This document shows, piece by piece, positions 27,353 to 34,542 of a stretch of 56,123 nt of DNA; positions within the stretch are counted from its first letter, which is position 1, and every line of letters begins with the position of its first letter. Both the position numbers and the translations under genes were made by a program. Below the pieces are notes generated by a model. It worked only from the letters and a program-made list of their open reading frames with translations, did no database searches and was not told the DNA's origin. The DNA comes from Azonexaceae bacterium (GTDB lineage: Bacteria; Pseudomonadota; Gammaproteobacteria; Burkholderiales; Rhodocyclaceae), in the NCBI GenBank assembly GCA_013335535.1, contig JAAXVL010000017.1, positions 1-56,123 on the forward strand, given 5' to 3'.

Positions 27353-27499
27353 TTAGCTGAGCAGCATCATTTGCCGCTCGTAGTTGCGCAGCAGGCGTTC
27401 CTTGCGTTGCTGGTCGAAGGCCTTGCTGGCGTGGGCAATGCGCTGCCCGAGCTTGTCGAGTTTGAAAAATTTCTTGATCTTGCGCTTCGTCTTTTCCAT
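27353..27499 (-). CDS. Small basic protein, 48 residues
   Basis: ATG at 27499 with ribosome site GGAGA seven bases upstream; reads MEKTKRKIKKFFKLDK, then LGQRIAHASKAFDQQRKE and ends RQMMLLS. About one third Lys/Arg, predicted helical, soluble, no Cys. I do not know the family; it may be a stress or nucleic-acid-interacting small protein. It lies downstream of ccdA on the same strand with a 103-bp gap, so could be part of that transcript or separate. Supported by the strong start region and coding-like codon use. Confidence 0.65.
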   Translation of the reverse strand: MEKTKRKIKKFFKLDKLGQRIAHASKAFDQQRKERLLRNYERQMMLLS

Positions 27500-27602
27500 G
27501 GTGATGTCTCCGGTGGGGGTGAGGACGAATTCACTTTATCGAGCCTCTCCAGCAGCGTCTGTGTTGGTCGTTTGCATAATTTGTAACCAATTCTGACGCC
27601 GT

Positions 27603-28331
27603 TCAGAACAGCGTCGTCGCCCGCACCCAGGCATCCGGCAGCACGCCAACTGCTTGCGCCTCCAGCCATTTGTCGGCGCCTGACAGGATGGCGATGCCGG
27701 TGAGCAGGATGATCACGCCGAAGGCTTTCTTGATGCCGTCGATGCGCTGCAAAACCCAGCCGCGCGCCGCATTGAAGCCCTTGCGCGAGGCGTAGGCGAC
27801 GGCGACCAGCGGAATCGCCGCGCCGATGCCGAACAGGCCAAGAATGACCCCTCCGCGCACGGCGCCGCCGTCGCTGGCGACCAGCGTCAGCGCCGAGGCG
27901 AGCAGCGGGCCGGAGCACGGGCTCCACACCAGGCCTAGTACGCCGCCGAGCAATAGTGCGCCGCCCAGCGAGCCGCCGTCGAGCCTGCTCGAAGCGGCAT
28001 TGGCGCTCGACGCGATGGGTAGCATCCATTCGGTGAAACGCCGGTTTAACACTGGCACCAGCATGACCAAGCCGAAGATGATCAGCATCCAGGCGCCGAA
28101 AAGACGGACGCTGTCCGAATCGATGCCGAGCGCCGGACCAAGGGCGCCGAGGACGATGCCGATCAGCGCAAACGACATCGCCATGCCGGCGCCCATGGCC
28201 AGCGGCGCCAGCCGGTTGGCTTGCACTGCGCCGCCGAGGACCAGCGGCAGGATCGGGAAGACGCAGGGCGAGAGTGTCGTTAGACTGCCGGCGACGAGGC
28301 TGAGCCCGAGGTGGGAGAGGGGAATGTCCAT
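27603..28331 (-). CDS. CcdA/DsbD-type thiol-disulfide transmembrane transporter
   Basis: 242 residues, about six helices. Moves reducing equivalents from cytoplasmic thioredoxin to the periplasm. The two conserved cysteine motifs are present: LSPCVFPILPLVLG near the N-terminus and VWSPCSGPLLASALTL in the middle, with the Pro residues typical of CcdA/ScsB. Lies 5 bp after the exported thioredoxin gene, its natural partner. The pair is preceded by an ECF-type promoter shared with the RiPP operon, suggesting that it serves metal or oxidative stress rather than only cytochrome c maturation. Confidence 0.92.
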   Translation of the reverse strand: MDIPLSHLGLSLVAGSLTTLSPCVFPILPLVLGGAVQANRLAPLAMGAGMAMSFALIGIVLGALGPALGIDSDSVRLFGAWMLIIFGLVMLVPVLNRRFTEWMLPIASSANAASSRLDGGSLGGALLLGGVLGLVWSPCSGPLLASALTLVASDGGAVRGGVILGLFGIGAAIPLVAVAYASRKGFNAARGWVLQRIDGIKKAFGVIILLTGIAILSGADKWLEAQAVGVLPDAWVRATTLF

Positions 28332-28336
28332 GATGC

Positions 28337-28717
28337 CTACTTCGTGCTGTCGAGCACGGCGCGCAGGGCCTTGGGTTCGGTCTCACCGGCCAGTCGCCCG
28401 GTTTCCTTGCTGCCCTTGTAGGCGATCAGCGTCGATTGTGTGCGCACGCCAAGCTGACGCTTGAGTTCGCGCTCCTTGTCGTAATTGACGATGAGCAGCG
28501 TGCCGGGCACGGCGGCATCACCCTTCCAGCCGTTGAACACCTTTTCTTGGGCGCGGCAGGTCGGGCACCAGTCGGCATGGAAATGCAGGACCACCGCCTC
28601 ACCGGCTTTCTGTCTGGCGGCCAGGGCTTCCGGGGTGTAGGGCTGGATGTCGAGGGCGAAGGCGAGGCTGGCGGCGGCCGAGAGCGCCAGACTGCTGAGG
28701 AGCTTGATTGTTTTCAT
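28337..28717 (-). CDS. Exported thioredoxin-fold protein
   Basis: 126 residues: signal peptide (MKTIKLLSSLALSAAASLAFA), then thioredoxin fold with active site WCPTC (in HFHADWCPTCRAQEKVF) and a cis-Pro-type TQSTLIAYKG loop. Probably a periplasmic thiol reductase fed by the CcdA protein encoded 5 bp downstream. The leader ATCTCAACGGAGAA before its start is also found before the RiPP precursor gene at 33620. Confidence 0.9.
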   Translation of the reverse strand: MKTIKLLSSLALSAAASLAFALDIQPYTPEALAARQKAGEAVVLHFHADWCPTCRAQEKVFNGWKGDAAVPGTLLIVNYDKERELKRQLGVRTQSTLIAYKGSKETGRLAGETEPKALRAVLDSTK

Positions 28718-28746
28718 GCTTATTCTCCGTTGAGATGGGGGTAAGC

Positions 28747-28776
28747 ATTAGTCGCCGGCACGGCGAAAAACTTACA
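28747..28776 (-). promoter_or_regulatory. ECF-type promoter of the thioredoxin/ccdA operon
   Basis: Minus-strand TGTAAG (28771-28776), 16 bp, CGACTAAT (28747-28754). Identical boxes with identical spacing occur at 33873-33902. The transcript would start about 20-25 bases ahead of the ATG at 28717. Confidence 0.7.
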
Positions 28777-28869
28777 GACCAACGGGGAATGCTTGAGACA
28801 GACTGAATTGGTGCTGCTGGGCACCAAATCGCATCCGGGCCGGATGGCTCGCGCCGACCCTCATTCGTC

Positions 28870-28891
28870 TATCGATTTGCGCAGAAATCGA
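28870..28891. promoter_or_regulatory. Inverted repeat ATCGATTT-N6-AAATCGAT
   Basis: Perfect 8-bp arms between the thioredoxin promoter and the end of the hybrid kinase gene. No T-run, so either an operator or a weak hairpin. Confidence 0.35.
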
Positions 28892-28919
28892 TGCTTGAAC
28901 CTGGCTGACTACCTGCCGT

Positions 28920-31439
28920 TCAAATCTCTGGCCTTGCGAACCATTTCAGCAGGTTCGCGTAAAAGTCGTTGGGGACAAAAGGCTTGGTCATGAAATCATC
29001 CATGCCGGCTTCCAGGCAACGCGCTTTATCTTCCGCAAAGGCATTTGCGGTCATGGCCACGATCGGCGTGTGGGCTTGCCCTTCAAACTGACGAATCTTG
29101 CGGGTGGCTTCAAGGCCGTCCATGTTCGGCATCTGCATATCCATGAGGATCAGGTCGTAGTTGTTGCGCGCGGCCAGTTCGACTGCCTGCAGGCCATCTT
29201 CGGCGATGTCGGCGGTTAAGCCGACGTCGATCAGGATTTCCAGCGTTATTTCGCGGTTGATCGGTTCGTCTTCAGCCAGAAGGATGCGTTTGCCGGCACA
29301 GTCATGCCGCAAGATATCGGTTGCTGCATTGCCGCTTAGGCATTGGATCGCCTCAGACTCGTGTTGCCCTTTGCGCAGGCGAGCCGTGAACCAGAAGCGA
29401 CTGCCAACCCCCGGCGTGCTTTCGGCACCTGCATCGCCACCCATCAGTATTGCGATCTTGCGGGTGATGGCGAGGCCGAGACCGGTGCCGCCATATTTGC
29501 GGGTCGTCGAGTTATCCGCCTGCTCGAAGGTGCTGAACAGGCGTTCCATCGCTTCCGGCTCGACCCCGATCCCGGTATCGGCAACCTCGAAACGTATCAG
29601 TACGCTATCGGCGCTTTCTTCGATCAGCCGGGCGCTGAGCGTGACCTGCCCGGCGGCAGTGAACTTGATGGCATTGGCGACGTAATTGAGCAATGCCTGC
29701 TGCAAGCGGGTGATGTCGCCTTGCAGATTGCGCGGCATGGATTGGATTTCGCTGCTGAGCAGCAGATTTTTGGCGCTCGCCCGATCATGCATCATCGATA
29801 CGACATTGCCGATCAGGGCCTCTACCCGCAATGGCACTTCATCCAGGTTAAATTTGCCGGCCTCGATCTTCGACAGGTCCAGAATGGCATTGATGATTTC
29901 GAGCAGGTGCTCGCCGGCAGCTTCCAGTTTGTTGAGGCGATCGACTTGCTCGAGCGTCAGCTCCGTTCTTTGCAGCAGGTGTGCCATGCCGGTAATGGCA
30001 TTGACTGGTGTCCTGATCTCATGGCTCATGTTGGCCAGAAAATCGCTCTTGGCAATGCTGGCTGCCTCTGCCTTGCGGGTTGCTTCGGCCAATTGGGCGG
30101 TACGTTCCTCGACCTTCATTTCCAGCCCCCGCTGCTGGTCGACCAGCGCCAGTTCAACCCGCCGGCGATGGCGATTTGCGACTGCCAGCGCAAAGACCAG
30201 GGCGGAGAGCAGTGCAATTGCCACCCCTGCGACGATAACCGCCGCACGGTAGTCCCGCCACAAGGAACGCGGCTGATTCAGAAAGATCGTATTGGCGGGT
30301 AGCGAGGCCGGATCGCCACCCCATCTTTTCACTTGAACCCAGTCGAACAGCGGTTGGGCTTGCAGCGGATGTTCGGCGAGACCTGGATTGATGGTCGCCA
30401 CCCCGGCCAGATAATCGGCGGCGATCTCACCGGCACGGCGGCCGATCAGGGGCGTCATCATGGCCGAGCCACCGGTTAACCCGCGACGAATCTGTGTGTC
30501 ATATACCGCCAATACCGGCCTGTTGGCTCGCTTGCCAATCTCGCTCGCCACTTCGACGGGTATAAAACTGCGTCCGGTCTTGTCCTTGAAATAGGAGCCC
30601 ATCAAGACCATGGCATCAGGCGGCAGGCTGCCGATGCGTTCCAGCATCTCTTCGTAGCTCAGATCCGCTGTGCTCTCGACAGTAAGCTTGCGGGCCTGCT
30701 CCGCTAGCGCCTCGATGGCCAGCGGGGTGATGGCAGTTCTGTCGTCGCCGTCAGTGCCAACGGTGACGATGTGCTTCACTTCGGGAAAGAGTTCAAGTCC
30801 GTAATGCAGCGAGCCTGGGATGTCCGGCCGGGCGACGACATTGAGGCTGGGCGGTGGCGTATCGCGCCAGGCTTTGGCGGGATTCTGAATCAGGGTGGTC
30901 AGCACGGGCGTGCCGGGGGGCAACAAATCGCGTCCTTCCTCGACCAGGAAGTAGAGGGCGGACCGGTTGGCCACGATCACCAGAGCAAGATTGACATTCG
31001 CCAACTTGCTCCGCAGTTGGGCGGTCAGCGCGGCACGTTGCGCCGGGTTCCCGGAGCGGACGAGATCAAGGTATTCAACATAGATGTCATTGACGCTGAA
31101 TCCTTTTTCCTGGAGCACCTGCACGGCACCGCTCACCACGATGTCAGATGTTGGAAGACCGTACTGCACGCCGGAAATGATCAGCACGGCCTTGCTAGCC
31201 TGGGCCTGCTTCTCCGTCACCTTGCCCTGTGCCTCGCCTGTCGAGGAGGCGGGCCAGGCCGCGACGGGGATCAGCAGCGCGATGCAGAAACATAACATCT
31301 GCAGCATGGACAGCTGACGCTCACCCGCCTGCCCTCCGGCTCGGGTGCAACTGTTTGTCTTACCTGCAGACGTCCGTTCGAGTTGCATCACCCCGCTCCA
31401 GAGAAACATCCAGACAGTTTTTTTGCAGTCTATGCCCAT
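28920..31439 (-). CDS. Hybrid sensor kinase with ABC-type substrate-binding sensor domain
   Basis: 839 residues from the longest start (ATG 31439, GGAG upstream); an ATG at 31388 also has a good ribosome site. Signal-like hydrophobic segment about 46-63, a periplasmic ABC_sub_bind-type domain (about 80-390), TM helix 401-421, HisKA with H473 in MSHEIRTP, HATPase with N-box [18 protein letters not shown] and GTGLGLAI, and a C-terminal receiver with D767 in LILMDMQMP. The sensor domain should detect a small periplasmic ligand or ligand-loaded protein. No separate response regulator or phosphotransfer gene is adjacent. Confidence 0.93.
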   Translation of the reverse strand: MGIDCKKTVWMFLWSGVMQLERTSAGKTNSCTRAGGQAGERQLSMLQMLCFCIALLIPVAAWPASSTGEAQGKVTEKQAQASKAVLIISGVQYGLPTSDIVVSGAVQVLQEKGFSVNDIYVEYLDLVRSGNPAQRAALTAQLRSKLANVNLALVIVANRSALYFLVEEGRDLLPPGTPVLTTLIQNPAKAWRDTPPPSLNVVARPDIPGSLHYGLELFPEVKHIVTVGTDGDDRTAITPLAIEALAEQARKLTVESTADLSYEEMLERIGSLPPDAMVLMGSYFKDKTGRSFIPVEVASEIGKRANRPVLAVYDTQIRRGLTGGSAMMTPLIGRRAGEIAADYLAGVATINPGLAEHPLQAQPLFDWVQVKRWGGDPASLPANTIFLNQPRSLWRDYRAAVIVAGVAIALLSALVFALAVANRHRRRVELALVDQQRGLEMKVEERTAQLAEATRKAEAASIAKSDFLANMSHEIRTPVNAITGMAHLLQRTELTLEQVDRLNKLEAAGEHLLEIINAILDLSKIEAGKFNLDEVPLRVEALIGNVVSMMHDRASAKNLLLSSEIQSMPRNLQGDITRLQQALLNYVANAIKFTAAGQVTLSARLIEESADSVLIRFEVADTGIGVEPEAMERLFSTFEQADNSTTRKYGGTGLGLAITRKIAILMGGDAGAESTPGVGSRFWFTARLRKGQHESEAIQCLSGNAATDILRHDCAGKRILLAEDEPINREITLEILIDVGLTADIAEDGLQAVELAARNNYDLILMDMQMPNMDGLEATRKIRQFEGQAHTPIVAMTANAFAEDKARCLEAGMDDFMTKPFVPNDFYANLLKWFARPEI

Positions 31440-31608
31440 CGCAGCTCCAATACCAGAATGAAGGATTCTGCAGGCTTGAACGGGAAAGGCGGCTTGCCGG
31501 GAGGCTTCAGAAGTTAATCGGGCGGGTTTCAGTGCGGTGCGTTTGGTGACGGCGGAAAAGCACGTCTGACCGAACGGTTTCGGCTGCTTGAGGCCTGATT
31601 CCAGGCTG

Positions 31609-32379
31609 TCATGTAGACGATGTTGCGTTGCTCAAACTGCCGAGCACGATGCCCTGCTGATGGAGCTCGGCGAGTAGCATGGCGCCGTGGGCGAGCAACT
31701 GTTCGGGGGCGGGGTGGTGGAGTTCGCTGGCAATCTGGCGGATGGCGGCTGCGCCGGCGGTCGGGGCGGTGGCGAGCAGGCTAAGGAGGCGGCTGGTGAC
31801 GGCGTTGATCTGGGTGAACTGCACCGTGTCGGCGTTGTCGCGGTAGACCGCGAGGTAAGTCGGCTGCGGCTTGCGTGGCCGGTAGTCGGGGCTGATGCGG
31901 TGCACCGGCCAGGTGTAGGCGAGGCTGAGGAGGGTCGGGTTGAGGGCGACTGGATGGGCCAGCAGGTCGCCGGCCGGGTCGTGGGATGGCGTCGGTGCAT
32001 CGATGACGTCGACGGCCAGTTCGGTCCATTCGTAATGCGTCAGTTCGGGTAGCCAGGCCGGCAGCGACTGGCGGATGTCGGCTTCGGCCAGGTAACGGGC
32101 GAATTCGCGCGGGATTTCGCGGAACCATGGTGTTTTCAGCGGCCAGTCGCGATAGAAGCTTCGGCACAGTCGCTGCCAGCGTTTTTCGCCCAGAATCGCC
32201 TGGCTGACCGGAAAACAGCGGTCGACAAAGCCGCAGATGTTGTTGAAGAGCAGTTCGTTGTACACCGCCATGCGGCGTGCTGGCACGCCGGCCGGGCGGG
32301 GGACGCGCTGCGGGTCGCGGACGTGGGCAGCGAAGGCGCGCTGGAAATCCTGGAGGTCGGGGGCGGGTGCGACCGTCAT
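31609..32379 (-). CDS. DUF2063 (HvfC/BufC-type) partner protein
   Basis: 256 residues. The N-terminal half is DUF2063: [20 protein letters not shown]...[40 protein letters not shown]. In methanobactin, bufferin and Hvf clusters this partner pairs with the DUF692 (MNIO) enzyme and helps recognise the precursor peptide. Start ATG at 32379 overlaps the stop of the MNIO gene (ATGA), showing translational coupling. Last gene of the minus-strand operon zinc finger, precursor, MNIO, this gene. The C-terminal about 100 residues are poorly conserved. Confidence 0.88.
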   Translation of the reverse strand: MTVAPAPDLQDFQRAFAAHVRDPQRVPRPAGVPARRMAVYNELLFNNICGFVDRCFPVSQAILGEKRWQRLCRSFYRDWPLKTPWFREIPREFARYLAEADIRQSLPAWLPELTHYEWTELAVDVIDAPTPSHDPAGDLLAHPVALNPTLLSLAYTWPVHRISPDYRPRKPQPTYLAVYRDNADTVQFTQINAVTSRLLSLLATAPTAGAAAIRQIASELHHPAPEQLLAHGAMLLAELHQQGIVLGSLSNATSST

Positions 32380-33218
32380 CAGGCAGCCTTCCGCGCGGCG
32401 GCAGCCTGCAAACGGGCAATTTGCTGGACTTCCACGGTCAACCGGGAAAAATCGGGAAAATTGAAATCGCGTTCGAGGCAGGTCGGCACCTCGCCGCCGA
32501 TGCGGGCGTAGGCAGCTTCGAGCAGCGCCCACACCGGGTCGATGACCTCGGCCCCGTGGGTGTCGATGAGCAGCCCATCCGGTTCGACGAAATGCCCGGC
32601 GACATGCACATAGCAGGTACGCTCAAGCGGCAGGGCGTGCATGAAACTCAACGGATCAAAACCGAAATTCTGGCTATTGACGTAGATGTTATTGACGTCG
32701 AGATGGAGCTGGCAATCGGCTTCGCGGACGATGGCTGAGATGAATTCTGTCTCGCTCATGTCGGCGCCCGGCGGTGCGACGTAATACGAGGCGTTTTCGA
32801 TGCCGATGCGCTGGCCGAGAATGTCCTGCGCTCGCTGGATGCGTTCGACCGTCCATTTGACAGCCTGCTCGGTCAGCGGGATCGGCAGCAGGTCGTAGAG
32901 CTGGCAGTCGTCGGCGCACCATGACAGGTGTTCGGTGTAGAGGCTGATGCCGTGCTCGCCCATGAAACGCTTGATGCGGCGGAGCAGCGCTTCGTCCAAA
33001 GGCCCGGGGCCGCCTAGCGAGAGCGACAGGCCGTGGCAGACGAAGGGGTAACGCTCGGTGAACTGGCGCAAGTCTTTGGCCGAACTGCCGCCCATGCCAG
33101 CCCAGTTTTCCGGGGCGATCTCGAAGAAGCGGATGGCCTCCGGCACACCGGTCTTGAGCGGGGCGATCAGTTCGCGGCGAAAGCCGAGGCCGGCGCCGTG
33201 GGCGTGACGTACTTGCAT
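32379..33218 (-). CDS. DUF692/MNIO-family multinuclear iron oxidase (HvfB/BufB-like)
   Basis: 279 residues with a TIM-barrel MNIO signature: GAGLGFRRELIAPLK, RFFEIAPENWAG, CHGLSLSLGGPGPLD, TEHLSWC, IGIENASYYV, LDVNNIYVNSQN, YVHVAGHF and DTHGAEVIDPVW, which hold the His/Asp/Glu/Asn iron ligands. Family members (MbnB, BufB, HvfB) oxidise cysteines of a precursor peptide into oxazolone/thioamide or thiooxazole groups. The precursor lies 70 bp upstream. The C-terminus (NFPDFSRLTVEVQ) is encoded by a copy of the dispersed repeat. Start supported by GGAAG upstream. Confidence 0.93.
   Translation of the reverse strand: MQVRHAHGAGLGFRRELIAPLKTGVPEAIRFFEIAPENWAGMGGSSAKDLRQFTERYPFVCHGLSLSLGGPGPLDEALLRRIKRFMGEHGISLYTEHLSWCADDCQLYDLLPIPLTEQAVKWTVERIQRAQDILGQRIGIENASYYVAPPGADMSETEFISAIVREADCQLHLDVNNIYVNSQNFGFDPLSFMHALPLERTCYVHVAGHFVEPDGLLIDTHGAEVIDPVWALLEAAYARIGGEVPTCLERDFNFPDFSRLTVEVQQIARLQAAAARKAA
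32429..32469 (-). repeat. Dispersed USS-like repeat, copy 10 (in MNIO gene)
   Basis: CTTCCACGGTCAACCGGG, AAAAATCGGG, AAAATTGAAAT. In frame near the C-terminus of the DUF692 protein. Confidence 0.9.
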
Positions 33219-33240
33219 TGAATGACTTCCAGTCGGTGAG

Positions 33241-33272
33241 AAAAGGCGGCCAGGGAAATCCCCGTACCGCCG
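33241..33272 (-). terminator. Attenuator-like hairpin between precursor and MNIO genes
   Basis: Minus strand: CGGCGG / GGCCGCC outer stem with an inner GGGG / CCCT pairing, followed by TTTT. It lies 15 bp after the precursor stop and could reduce read-through so that precursor exceeds enzyme. Confidence 0.55.
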
Positions 33273-33287
33273 GGTTTCAGGGCCGAC

Positions 33288-33620
33288 TTACTTCTTGGCG
33301 CCGCAGGCGGCATCCTTCTTCTTGTCCGCACCGCACTTGGCTTCAGCCGCCTTCTTGGCCGCGCCACAGGAGGCATCCTTTTTCTTGTCGGCGCCACACT
33401 TTGCCTCGGCGGCCTTCTTCTCGGCACCGCACTTGGCGTCCATCTTCTTGTCGCCGCCGCAGCTGCCGTCCTTCATCTTGGTATCGGCCTGGGCCAGCTG
33501 GTAGCCGGCTTCCAGTTTGGTCGCGCCGAAGGGGTTTTCGGCGGCGTGGGCCAGTGGGCTCAGGGCAACAGCGGCAAAGGCAGAACCGACAGCCAGCGAT
33601 ACGAAATTTTGTTTTTTCAT
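33288..33620 (-). CDS. HvfA-like Cys-repeat RiPP precursor
   Basis: 110 residues. Signal peptide to about residue 26 (SPLAHA), a short leader region (ENPFGATKLEAGYQLAQ), then a Lys/Ala-rich core with six Cys-Gly motifs at residues 54, 64, 75, 85, 96 and 106, spaced 10, 11, 10, 11, 10. The core is an internal tandem duplication built on AEAKCGADKKKDA. HvfA precursors carry EGKCG-type repeats whose Cys residues are modified by HvfB and then bind copper; this protein sits directly before a DUF692 gene. GGAGA ribosome site upstream. An anti-sense reading is discarded. Confidence 0.85.
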   Translation of the reverse strand: MKKQNFVSLAVGSAFAAVALSPLAHAAENPFGATKLEAGYQLAQADTKMKDGSCGGDKKMDAKCGAEKKAAEAKCGADKKKDASCGAAKKAAEAKCGADKKKDAACGAKK

Positions 33621-33651
33621 GATTTTCTCCGTTGAGATTGAGGTGGTCGGA

Positions 33652-33831
33652 TCAGTCTTTTTGACTCATCCAGGCGCCCGTCACCTGACGCATGAACGCG
33701 AACTGCTTTTCAGCCCGTCGGCAGCCGATACAAAACGCCAGGTGCAGGCGAAACTGGAGGCGCTCCCAGCGGCTGAGCGGGCGTTCCAGTTGAAGCGAGG
33801 CGAGGCGGGTGGCTTCCTTGCAGCTGATCAT
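33652..33831 (-). CDS. Small zinc-finger protein, putative anti-sigma factor
   Basis: 59 residues from ATG 33831 (MISCKEATRLASLQLERPLSRWERLQFRLHLAFCIGCRRAEKQF). HLAFCIGC gives the H-x3-C-x2-C zinc motif of ZAS anti-sigma factors; no membrane helix, so soluble. The start at 33831 has AGGA upstream, and the longer upstream start is excluded because it would fall inside the ECF promoter at 33873-33902. Divergent from the ECF sigma gene and first in the RiPP operon, so it likely holds that sigma factor until a metal or thiol signal releases it. Confidence 0.75.
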   Translation of the reverse strand: MISCKEATRLASLQLERPLSRWERLQFRLHLAFCIGCRRAEKQFAFMRQVTGAWMSQKD

Positions 33832-33872
33832 TTCAATTCCTGTTTCACGTCGTTGGCTTGGTGGCCTGCTCA

Positions 33873-33902
33873 ATTAGTCGGGGCACCGGTCAAAACCTTA
33901 CA
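33873..33902 (-). promoter_or_regulatory. ECF-type promoter of the zinc-finger/RiPP operon
   Basis: Minus-strand TGTAAG (33897-33902), 16 bp, CGACTAAT (33873-33880). Same boxes and spacing as at 28747-28776. About 40 bp ahead of the zinc-finger ATG. Confidence 0.72.
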
Positions 33903-33916
33903 AAATTTTTTTCCAG

Positions 33917-33922
33917 TATGAT
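33917..33922 (+). promoter_or_regulatory. Possible -10 box of the ECF sigma gene
   Basis: TATGAT 28 bp upstream of the sigma ATG; no good -35 is visible at the expected distance, where the divergent ECF promoter lies. Confidence 0.3.
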
Positions 33923-33949
33923 TCTCCGCCATCACCCCATCGAGTTGCC

Positions 33950-34519
33950 ATGGCTTCTGACCCACTGAATGATCCGGAGTTTCTCACAAGCCTGCGCCGC
34001 GACATGCTGCGCTTTGCCGACCTGCAGCTGCGCAACCAGGCACAGGCCGAGGATGCCGTGCAGGAGGCGCTGGCCGGGGCCCTGGGCGGGCGCGAAAAGT
34101 TCGCCTCGCGCTCATCGCTGCGCACCTGGGTGCTCTCCATCCTGAAAAACAAGATCGTCGATGTGCTGCGTGGCCGGGTCCGCGAAAATGCCACGGTCAA
34201 CCCGGAAAATGATGAAAATTTGCAAGGCTATTTCAACGACCGCGAGCACTGGGCCGAAGACACCCGGCCATCCGAATGGGAAACGCCGCAGCAGGCCATG
34301 GAAAACAAGCAGTTCTGGGAAGTCTTCGAAGCCTGCCTCTACCGGCTACCGGAAGCCAGCGGTCGCATCTTCACCATGCGCGAAGTGCTCGGCTTCGATA
34401 CCGAAGAAATCTGCCAGACCCTGGGCATCACCACCAACAACTGCTGGGTGCAGTTGCACCGGGCAAGGCTGGCCCTGCGCGCCTGCCTTGGCGCCAACTG
34501 GTTTGGCGAAGCGGCCTGA
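33950..34519 (+). CDS. ECF-type RNA polymerase sigma factor
   Basis: 189 residues. Region 2 (about 12-80): FLTSLRRDMLRFADLQLRNQAQAEDAVQEALAGALGG...LRTWVLSILKNKIVDVLR. Region 4 (about 130-182): LPEASGRIFTMREVLGFDTEEICQTLGITTNNCWVQLHRARLALRACL with the helix-turn-helix. The linker contains a copy of the dispersed repeat (ATVNPEN). The divergent neighbour is the zinc-finger protein followed by the RiPP genes. ECF factors with short soluble zinc-finger partners are typical of this context. Proposed target promoters are at 33873 and 28747. Hairpin terminator overlaps its stop. Confidence 0.93.
   Translation: MASDPLNDPEFLTSLRRDMLRFADLQLRNQAQAEDAVQEALAGALGGREKFASRSSLRTWVLSILKNKIVDVLRGRVRENATVNPENDENLQGYFNDREHWAEDTRPSEWETPQQAMENKQFWEVFEACLYRLPEASGRIFTMREVLGFDTEEICQTLGITTNNCWVQLHRARLALRACLGANWFGEAA
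34189..34226 (-). repeat. Dispersed USS-like repeat, copy 11 (in sigma gene, variant)
   Basis: GCCACGGTCAACCCGG (one extra C), AAAATGATG, AAAATTTGCAAG. In frame in the linker between sigma regions 2 and 4. Confidence 0.75.
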
Positions 34520-34537
34520 GTGGTTCAGGCCGCTTTA
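34509..34537 (+). terminator. Terminator of the ECF sigma gene
   Basis: Perfect 11-bp stem AAGCGGCCTGA / TCAGGCCGCTT with GTGGT loop overlapping the stop codon; short T-run. Confidence 0.75.
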
Positions 34538-34542
34538 ACTGC

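Noticed and set aside
27367..28386. 339-codon minus-strand frame overlapping ccdA
   Set aside because: Arg/Pro/Ala-rich out-of-frame reading of the CcdA gene, whose Cys motifs and helices are clear.
33218..33622. Plus-strand Cys/Arg-rich frame opposite the RiPP precursor
   Set aside because: Antisense of the KCG repeats; the minus frame has a signal peptide, ribosome site and cluster context.
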